Virus record (IMG/VR): IMGVR_UViG_3300044825_000577
Location: 1 to 21,934 of that record
Direction: 5' to 3' (one strand)
DNA: 21,934 nt
Source: a virus
Below the pieces are notes generated by a model. That model had not been told where the DNA came from and did not search any database. It saw nothing but the letters and a program-made list of their open reading frames with translations. The number at the start of each line of letters is the position of its first letter. The first letter of the stretch is position 1. The position numbers and the translations under genes are program-made. Positions 1-6,547 of the stretch are shown here, piece by piece.

Positions 1-901
1 CGCCACCGCCACCACCGCCAGCAACGACCAAATAATCCACACTGGTCACACCTGTCGGGCATGTCCAGTTAGTCGATGATTTAAAGGTAAAAACAGTCTG
101 TGATGCGACGGTGTATTTCAGGATGACGATACCGGAGCCTCCAGAAGCTCCGCTAGAGCCATATACTCCACCACCACCGCCGCCAGTATTCGCAGTACCA
201 GCAGCACCGCCAGCAGTTGTTCCAGCAGTGCCACCACCACCAGAACCACCTGTTCCGTATGTGCCGGGTGGGAATAAAGCACCGCCACCGCCACCAGCAT
301 AAGTTACAGACGAGCCAGAGATACTTGATGAAGTTCCTGCGCCACCGTTACCACCAGCACTTGTTGTTCCATTTCCTCCAACAGCACTAGCCCCACCACC
401 GCCGCCGCAGCCGTACTGCCCACTATTGAATCCAGTCCCACCGTTGTTGCCTTGTGATGGTGAAGTGCTAGGCGTGTTACCTGTTCCAGCAGTTCCAGAT
501 GCTCTAGCGCCGCCACCAGAACCGCCATTTCCTCCGTTTCCATATCCACCACCACCACCGCCATTTGCAGTGATTGTAGAAAAAACAGAATTCCCACCAG
601 ATGAGCCGTTTGCTTGATAACCGCCACTGCCGCCAGCGCCAACAGTAATTGTGTACTCAGTGCCAGCAGTTACACTTAATGCTGTGCCGGTTCTAAAACC
701 ACCAGCGCCACCGCCAGCACCACCAGCATTACCACCTCCGTCAGCAGAGCCGCCACCACCACCAGCAACAACAAGGTACTCAACCTCTGTCACTCCAGTA
801 GGGCAAGTCCAAGTGCCAGATGCAGTAAACGTCTGAACTACGTTAAACGTGCCGCCGCCAGCTAACGCTCTGCCCAACAGCATTGCCATGATTCCACTCA
901 T
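1..901 (-). CDS. Glycine-rich tail adhesin-like protein, partial (C-terminus outside window)
   Basis: The frame is open from an ATG at 901 to the left edge, giving 300 residues with no stop. After a short N-terminus (about 1-23) comes a unit with F25, W31, C33, P34 and a YLVVAGGGGG strand (42-51). A long Gly/Ser/Thr/Asn-rich stretch follows, and the same unit returns at F273-W279-C281-P282 and YLVVAGGGGGG (290-300), a spacing of 248 residues. Such units match the glycine-rich domain found in phage tail tips and receptor-binding proteins. Polyglycine adhesins such as phage S16 gp38 use similar runs to form receptor-contacting loops, so host recognition is plausible but inferred. The gene follows the second fibre-like gene after 9 bases. 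Codons are GGT/GGA/GCT-rich, less GC-rich than the head genes, consistent with a mosaic host-range module. Confidence 0.8.
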   Translation of the reverse strand, partial: MSGIMAMLLGRALAGGGTFNVVQTFTASGTWTCPTGVTEVEYLVVAGGGGGSADGGGNAGGAGGGAGGFRTGTALSVTAGTEYTITVGAGGSGGYQANGSSGGNSVFSTITANGGGGGGYGNGGNGGSGGGARASGTAGTGNTPSTSPSQGNNGGTGFNSGQYGCGGGGGASAVGGNGTTSAGGNGGAGTSSSISGSSVTYAGGGGGALFPPGTYGTGGSGGGGTAGTTAGGAAGTANTGGGGGGVYGSSGASGGSGIVILKYTVASQTVFTFKSSTNWTCPTGVTSVDYLVVAGGGGGG

Positions 902-910
902 GTCAGCCCC

Positions 911-1954
911 TTAACTGACGTTGCCAGAGACAACGCAGACTGTGCCGCTGATAAACAAGATCGTCGCAACGCCCCTAGTTGCCAGCGTCATCGTGTCCTT
1001 ATCCGTGTTTGTTCCAGCGATGTAAGCCGTGGTGATCGAGCAGGTGATGGTGATGTTGCCTGTGGTGTTGTTGAAGATCGAGATCACATCACCGGCAGCA
1101 AATGTGCTGTTCGGAATCGTGATCGACCCGCTGGTACCAACGCCGACAAACTTACCAACGTCTGTTGTTGCCAACGAATATGAAGTCGTCTTGTCCGATC
1201 CAGACTGCGGGATGTTTCTGTAACCGACAGAGTTCGTGCCATCTGCTGTGCAGTTAGTTAGCGTTCCAGAACTGGGAGTACCCAAAGCGCCGCCGGGAGC
1301 AACGTAATCAGTGCCAGCAGTAGCAGCAGCAATTACACCTGACGTGGCTTTTAATACGCCGGTAGTCGTAGCACGTTTAATCGTCTTGCCGCCAGTACCA
1401 GAGAACAGGGCAATCTCGTTATCTACCGAACTTGCTTGGCCGGTAACGTCGCCAGTGCCAGTGTCGCCCTTTGATGCAAGCAAAAGCCAGTATGCAGTCT
1501 GTGTATCAGGTTGCTGGTTTGTGCTGGCTTGAATTGCTAGATAGCTGCTGCCATTGGTGTAACTGACTACATCATTGGTGACATAGCTGGCACCGCTTGA
1601 CCAAGCGCCGCGAGGGGTGAAGCCAACAGCAACTGGTGCCGCGCTGCCTTCGTAAGCAGAGTACAAGCAGACAATAGTTGAGCCTGCAGAGGCACTAGCA
1701 ATGATCTTGTCGCCTGCATTCAGGTTGATCGGTTTAGGCCAAGTGAATGCCGTGTTAGCCGCAACAGCCTGACCGCTAATGATCGTGGTTGTTGCTGCGG
1801 TACTTTGGATATACACCTTGACCGTGATGGTCGCAGAGCTTCCTGTTCCATTGGCAAAGACTAGGCCGTGTACCGATGCCTCAATAGTTGCAGGACAAGT
1901 GTAAAGGTCGGTGTCTGTAGTACCGACTGCAATTGGTCTTCCTTTTAGTGCCAT
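911..1954 (-). CDS. Fibre-like tail protein with carbohydrate-binding-like module
   Basis: 347 residues. Residues 1-100 look like a Thr/Ala-rich beta domain. Residues 114-161 show the Trp/Tyr spacing of a small CBM5/12-like module (W118, Y124, V129, Y138, W156). Residues 168-234 form a segment common in phage fibre proteins (GDVTG ... EIALFSGTGGKTIK ... GALGTPSSGTLTN). The remainder is predicted beta structure ending in hydrophobic strands. The ATG at 1954 has GGGAG seven bases upstream inside the end of the preceding fibre gene, with only 2 bases between the genes, so co-translation is likely. It is probably a second receptor-facing appendage or a fibre extension. No enzyme motif was seen. 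The exact structural role is inferred from position and composition. Confidence 0.75.
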   Translation of the reverse strand: MALKGRPIAVGTTDTDLYTCPATIEASVHGLVFANGTGSSATITVKVYIQSTAATTTIISGQAVAANTAFTWPKPINLNAGDKIIASASAGSTIVCLYSAYEGSAAPVAVGFTPRGAWSSGASYVTNDVVSYTNGSSYLAIQASTNQQPDTQTAYWLLLASKGDTGTGDVTGQASSVDNEIALFSGTGGKTIKRATTTGVLKATSGVIAAATAGTDYVAPGGALGTPSSGTLTNCTADGTNSVGYRNIPQSGSDKTTSYSLATTDVGKFVGVGTSGSITIPNSTFAAGDVISIFNNTTGNITITCSITTAYIAGTNTDKDTMTLATRGVATILFISGTVCVVSGNVS

Positions 1955-1956
1955 GA

Positions 1957-3441
1957 TTAACTCCCGAAAACGAGTGCCATTGCCACAGGGTCGGGAATGG
2001 CTGAGACAGATGCAGCGGTTGCAGGGGTAAAGCCGAGTGCGGTAGTAACGTCCGTGCTAGTTAGTGTTACCGCACCAGCTCTAGTGTTAAAGCTAGTCAC
2101 GGCACCAGACACGCTGAACGCTGCCTGATCCCAAGCAGAGCCTGTCCACACATAAAGTTGATTTGCTGTCGTGCTCCAATAAATCGCACCGGTCAACAGC
2201 GCGTTGCCGTCGTTGTCAACGCTAGGCGCAGAAGACTTAGCGCCAAGGTAGCGATCATCAAAGGCATCGAAGCTGGCAGCAGCATTCGTCGCTGCGGTGC
2301 TGGCAGTGCTGGCTGAACTCGCTGCATTGCTTGCCGAGGTAGCAGCATTCGATGCGCTGGTCGCTGCGGCAGATGCGCTACTAGCAGCATTCGTCGCCTG
2401 CGTTGTCGCAGTGCTTGCGCTGTTCGCTGCATTTGTTGCGCTTGTCGATGCGTTGCTGGCCGATGTGCTGGCAGTGCTTGCGCTGTTCGATGCGTTGGTC
2501 GCAGCCGTGCTGGCGGTCGACGCAGACGAAGCTGCAGCTGTAGCCGAGTTGCTGGCATTGGTGGCTGCAGTGCTGGCCGTGGTCGCGCTGTTGCTGGCGT
2601 TCGTCGCCGAGGTGCTCGCGGTGCTTGCCGAGCTCGCCGCATTGGTAGCACTGGTCGAAGCGTTGGAAGCAGAAGTTGATGCAGAACTTGCAGAGCTCGA
2701 CGCATTGCTGGCAGATGTCGAGGCCGCCGATGCGCTTGAGGCCGCAGCCGACGCGCTTGAAGCCGCCGCAGCCGCAGATGCACCAGCCGCTGCAGCGTCA
2801 ACAATCAAAGCCCACTTCGCGCTGTCAGCATTGCTGCTGATCGGCGTGGTGCCGGTCGATGTATGCGCGGTCACGCAGATGTAGACGTTGCTGTTGCTCG
2901 CGTCCTTGACGATGTCGCGCAGCGCATAAGCAGTGCTGGCAGCCCAGTTGCCGCGCCAGGTGCCAATGGTGTCACCGATGATTGGGTTGCCAACGGAGTC
3001 AAACGCCAGCGTCTTGTTCGCCCGCACCGATGCCCTGGGCAGCGTCATGTTGATCGTGGTCGGGTCGGTCTGCGGTGCCTGCATCGCACGCGCCAGACCC
3101 TCGGCATTCTGCTGCGCGAAGATGGTCTGCTGGTCGAGCTCGTCGTTCAGCGTGTTGGCAAAGAAGTCGCCGCCCGTCACAAAGTCGCTGGTGCGCTGGA
3201 TGCTGCGGTTGCCGACGATGGCGATCTGGGTCGCACCGGTTGGGGCAGCTGTGAGCGTGATCGACCCGGTGCCGTTGGTGTTGATCGTCACCGTGTAGTC
3301 GGTGGTCAGCGTCAGCAGCGTGTCGTCCCGGTAAACCGCAATGTCGGTCGCCGCCAGGATCTCAAACGTGAAGGCATACGGGCCTGTGCCGGACGCGGCA
3401 AAGACCACACGCCTTGCAACATTGTTAATTGGTACGCCCAT
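1957..3441 (-). CDS. Tail fibre protein, T7 gp17-like N-terminus with alanine-heptad rod
   Basis: 494 residues. Residues 1-125 resemble the virion-attachment domain of T7 tail fibres: a beta-rich start, then DFVTGGDFFANTLNDELDQ followed by a helical stretch (86-120). Residues 161-212 form a Trp/Tyr-spaced module like small carbohydrate-binding domains. Residues 215-390 contain almost only Ala, Ser, Thr and Asn, with Ala alternately every 4 and 3 positions, as in a heptad coiled-coil rod. The C-terminus carries FDDRYLGAKSSAPSVDNDG (391-409) and FNTRAGAVTL (451-460), segments recurrent in phage fibres. No receptor-binding knob or chaperone domain is visible, so the tip may be supplied by the two genes downstream. 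The start ATG at 3441 has AAGAAGGGG upstream in a 28-base gap after the gp16-like gene. Confidence 0.88.
   Translation of the reverse strand: MGVPINNVARRVVFAASGTGPYAFTFEILAATDIAVYRDDTLLTLTTDYTVTINTNGTGSITLTAAPTGATQIAIVGNRSIQRTSDFVTGGDFFANTLNDELDQQTIFAQQNAEGLARAMQAPQTDPTTINMTLPRASVRANKTLAFDSVGNPIIGDTIGTWRGNWAASTAYALRDIVKDASNSNVYICVTAHTSTGTTPISSNADSAKWALIVDAAAAGASAAAAASSASAAASSASAASTSASNASSSASSASTSASNASTSATNAASSASTASTSATNASNSATTASTAATNASNSATAAASSASTASTAATNASNSASTASTSASNASTSATNAANSASTATTQATNAASSASAAATSASNAATSASNAASSASTASTAATNAAASFDAFDDRYLGAKSSAPSVDNDGNALLTGAIYWSTTANQLYVWTGSAWDQAAFSVSGAVTSFNTRAGAVTLTSTDVTTALGFTPATAASVSAIPDPVAMALVFGS
2272..2799 (-). repeat. Degenerate repeat encoding the alanine-heptad rod of the tail fibre
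   Basis: This stretch encodes fibre residues 215-390. It consists of degenerate GCN-, AGC-, ACN- and AAC-type codons in blocks such as ASTSATNAS and SASTASTAATNAS, repeated with small changes. The low complexity opens long spurious frames on both strands. In-register gain or loss of heptads by recombination would change fibre length without a frameshift. Confidence 0.8.
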
Positions 3442-3469
3442 ATATCAACCCCTTCTTTTGAAAATTGTA

Positions 3470-6400
3470 CTACTTGCCGTAAGTGTCGGAAATCGTTCGA
3501 TTCCTACGCATTTTCGCGCCAAGTTCTGGGAACTCGATCCTGATGTCCGGGGTGCCGTCTGGGTTCTTTAGCCCAATATCAACAGGCTCGCCGTCAGCGT
3601 CGCCGACCATCCGCTGCTTTGCCAGGTCGCGGTACGTCGATACCAGATTACTAATCAATGCCTGCTTCCTGCCGCGTGACGACGGTGTGCCGGTTACTTC
3701 AGAATCAATCGCGTCCTGCTTGATCTCGTAAATGATCCGCTGCTCAAGATTCATGTCGTTGTCGAGGATCTCTTGACCATACAATTTCTTGAAACGGTTG
3801 ATCTGCCCTGAAGACATTCTCACTCCGTCCCATGTTTCCGACGGGTTGGCAATGCCGAAATTCAGGCTGGCCAGGATTTCGTCAGCCTCAGAGAATTTGC
3901 CTTCCTGTGCTTGAATGATCGGCGACCAATTCAGCCAGTAATTAAGGCCACGGTTGCGAACCTTGCTTTCGCGCCCCAAGTTGTCCAGCAGCGGCGGCAC
4001 GTTTTCCGACAGGCCTGGAATGCGGGACATGACACGCTGCTTGGCCTCATAGAAAGCCCGCAGACCGGCTGGCGTGTCCATCTCTGGCGACTTGGTGTTT
4101 GACCTGGTCGGATTGACCATCCGCTCGATGTGCGCCATCAGCGTGCTGTTCGTCATGCCAACACCTGGCGTGCCGGTGTACACAAAGTTCGCGTACTGTT
4201 TGGCGAGCGCGTCAAAGGTCTGCACGATCTTCTCGCCGGTATCGGTCGAGCGGGATCTGGCAATCTGCAGCAGTTCGCCGACACCCTGCATCAGCGGCAG
4301 GTTGCTCATGTACTCACCGACCGCAGTCATGCTGGCCATTGCCATGACCTCAAAATCTGAGCGGTCTGGGTGACGGTCAAACTTGCTTGCATCGCCCATG
4401 TCAGAGCCCATTGCAAACAGCATGGAAATTGGGTCGAAGCGGGCATACGACACATAAACCTTGTCGGGGCCGACGGCCACCTTAGTGATGCCGCGCAGGC
4501 GATCAAGGTTTGCTTCGCTAATCTCGCCCTTGTCAAACACAAGCGAATGCGGTTGCCAGCCCAAGGCCTCCAGCGCCTTGCGATCCTCGGTCTGCGACGG
4601 GCCTGAGCCGGTAATGCGGTTGTCAAGGTTCAGTAATGCAGCGCTAGTAATGGCGGTGCCGCCCATCGCCAGTCTGGCAATTGCAACATCACGATGTCTG
4701 CCGCCTTTGCTCCACAAGTCATAGAAACGGGGGGACAAGGTATTGAGCAATGGGATGTAACTTGATCCTTCGATGAACAGGTTTTGCACTGTCTTGGCAA
4801 ACGGCACGATGACTTTTGCTGGAGGCAAATTCAGGATCTTGTTGCTCCAGTAGTAAGTCTCGCCAAGCGCACCTTCGCGCTCAATGTTCTCGGTCAGGGT
4901 GATCATGCGCCGGAAGCCATCGATGCTTTCCTGCATCGAGCGCGGGCGCTCTGTCAGAAACTGCTCCAGCTTTGCCGTGACTTCAGTCCTTGCTCCATCC
5001 GGCGACATGCCTTCAGCAATTAGACGGTCGTATTCTTTGTTTGCAAAACGCCAGCCTTCTTCATGCAGCTGGTAGCGGGCAGCGATGCCGCCAACAAATT
5101 CATCGGCAGCAGCGATTGGCTTGAAGCTCAGAATATCTTGCACGAAGCCAATGCCGTCGATGCCGCGCCCCAGCCATGTGTCGCGCAGATCCGGCGTGCG
5201 ATAGACCTCTTTGCCAAACATGCGGATCGGCGTGTCGGACAAATACTCTGAACTCAGCGGATTCATTACCCGGCCTGATTCAGATACCTTCGATTCGCCG
5301 CCGCGCTTGATCGCTTCCTTGGCAAGTTCCCATCCGTCGAGAATGCCGTTCTTGACACCAGACAGGCCAGCCATGATGTCATCGAACTGGTAGCGGTCTG
5401 GGTTCGCGTCAGGGAACAATTGGCGAACCTTGCCGATTGGAACGGCCAGCGTTCTTTCAATCGGCTGCAAAGATCCAAACACCGAACTGCCAGACAAGTT
5501 GTAGGCGTGCGTCTGCGGGTCGTTCAGCAGGTTGGCCTGGTAGGTATGAAACCAGATGTCGCGCAGCTTTGCGCCCAGCCCAGCCTCGACCAAACGGTTC
5601 TTGCCTGCGCGTGTCGGCGTGCTGATGTAGTCCTGCGCCAACTCAAACAGCACTTTGTCGCTTTGGTTCGCTCCGAGCTCGTCCAGCGCAGCGCGGATGT
5701 CCTTGGTGTTCAGGCCTGGCCCCTTGTCTTTTACGCGCTTGAACACGTTCAGCGAGCGAGCAACGTCGGTCTGGATGCCTTTGAGTTGGTCAACGATGAT
5801 TTTGTGCTGCGCCAGCTTCAGCCGCAGATCCAGCTTGCCTGCATCGTCCAGTTGACCTGCAGCCATCTTGGCAAACAGGCCATCCAGCATCTTTGCGCTT
5901 TCGTCGTGCGCGACAACAGCACCAGCCAGTTGCTTGGCAAGCTGGCTACCGCCGACGGTGGCTTCCATGCTTTCGCCAGCAAGCGCACGCTGCAAGAACT
6001 GTTCAGGCACACCAGCATTGATCGCCCGCATGGTTATGGAGCGAATCGACATGCTGGGATCTTGCTTGGCAGCAGACTCACCGGCAGCGCGGATTGTCGC
6101 CGCCAAACCGTCGTTGTCAGTCCATGCGCTGGAGATCGGTGTTTCTGGAGGCTTTGCCTGCGCCTCGCCAGCGGCAATCATGCGCTCGCGCTCTGCCGCA
6201 ATCTTGTTTGCCTCGCTGATGTCGACCGGTCGAGGCTTTGGTGCCGGTGGCTTTGGTTGTGCTGGGGCGACCGGTGGGGGCGATGGATTGACCACGCCAG
6301 GCGGCGCTGGCGGGCGCGGCCCCCTGATTACGTCGTCAAGCAGGCTTGGTTCTTTGGCTGCGCGTGCGCCTTTCCTCGTAAGCGGCTCAAGGATCTCGCG

Positions 6401-6547
6401 GGTAAGTTTGCTGCCAACTCCGGCAACCTGGATTGTTTCTGGAGCCGCCTGCTCATTCGTTACTTCCATGTCAGGCAGTTCTGGCTGCGTTATGTCATTG
6501 GCACGCAGCAGCTGGTCAAGGCGCGGATTTTGATCGATGGCCATCAT
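3470..6547 (-). CDS. Large internal virion / ejection protein (T7 gp16-like position), polyvalent-protein-like core
   Basis: 1025 residues, the largest gene here. The N-terminus is polar, with a Pro-rich linker at 77-108. Residues 331-357 contain IWFHTYQANLLNDPQTHAYN, resembling the 'W-x-LLSGPxTHxxN' motif of large phage polyvalent and DdrB-like proteins. Residues about 470-720 continue that core: an alternating helical segment, PPAKVIVPFAKTVQNLF (575-591), ARLAMGGTAITSAALLNLDNRITGSGP (624-650) and LGWQPHSL (662-669). Position after gp14- and gp15-like genes and before the fibre matches T7 gp16, which forms the trans-envelope ejection channel. The N-terminal transglycosylase domain of T7 gp16 is not visible. 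ATG at 6547 overlaps the previous stop as ATGA; a second ATG at 6544 is also possible. AGGAG precedes both, inside a perfect hairpin. The stop is TAG. Confidence 0.82.
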   Translation of the reverse strand: MMAIDQNPRLDQLLRANDITQPELPDMEVTNEQAAPETIQVAGVGSKLTREILEPLTRKGARAAKEPSLLDDVIRGPRPPAPPGVVNPSPPPVAPAQPKPPAPKPRPVDISEANKIAAERERMIAAGEAQAKPPETPISSAWTDNDGLAATIRAAGESAAKQDPSMSIRSITMRAINAGVPEQFLQRALAGESMEATVGGSQLAKQLAGAVVAHDESAKMLDGLFAKMAAGQLDDAGKLDLRLKLAQHKIIVDQLKGIQTDVARSLNVFKRVKDKGPGLNTKDIRAALDELGANQSDKVLFELAQDYISTPTRAGKNRLVEAGLGAKLRDIWFHTYQANLLNDPQTHAYNLSGSSVFGSLQPIERTLAVPIGKVRQLFPDANPDRYQFDDIMAGLSGVKNGILDGWELAKEAIKRGGESKVSESGRVMNPLSSEYLSDTPIRMFGKEVYRTPDLRDTWLGRGIDGIGFVQDILSFKPIAAADEFVGGIAARYQLHEEGWRFANKEYDRLIAEGMSPDGARTEVTAKLEQFLTERPRSMQESIDGFRRMITLTENIEREGALGETYYWSNKILNLPPAKVIVPFAKTVQNLFIEGSSYIPLLNTLSPRFYDLWSKGGRHRDVAIARLAMGGTAITSAALLNLDNRITGSGPSQTEDRKALEALGWQPHSLVFDKGEISEANLDRLRGITKVAVGPDKVYVSYARFDPISMLFAMGSDMGDASKFDRHPDRSDFEVMAMASMTAVGEYMSNLPLMQGVGELLQIARSRSTDTGEKIVQTFDALAKQYANFVYTGTPGVGMTNSTLMAHIERMVNPTRSNTKSPEMDTPAGLRAFYEAKQRVMSRIPGLSENVPPLLDNLGRESKVRNRGLNYWLNWSPIIQAQEGKFSEADEILASLNFGIANPSETWDGVRMSSGQINRFKKLYGQEILDNDMNLEQRIIYEIKQDAIDSEVTGTPSSRGRKQALISNLVSTYRDLAKQRMVGDADGEPVDIGLKNPDGTPDIRIEFPELGAKMRRNRTISDTYGK

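Noticed and set aside
1-2000. Possible diversity-generating retroelement variable repeat in the tail genes
   Set aside because: No C-type-lectin-like end, no template repeat pair and no reverse transcriptase gene seen in the window.
2193-2804. 203-residue Arg/Pro/Leu-rich minus-strand frame
   Set aside because: Shadow of the alanine-heptad repeat in another frame; composition is an artefact of GCN-rich codons.
2297-2884. 195-residue Ala/Leu/Val-rich plus-strand frame
   Set aside because: Antisense of the same repeat; no ribosome site, no family resemblance, and all other genes are on the minus strand.
3464-3469. TACAAT in the gap before the tail fibre as a -10 box
   Set aside because: No acceptable -35 at 16-18 bases upstream; the gap is short and readthrough is adequate.
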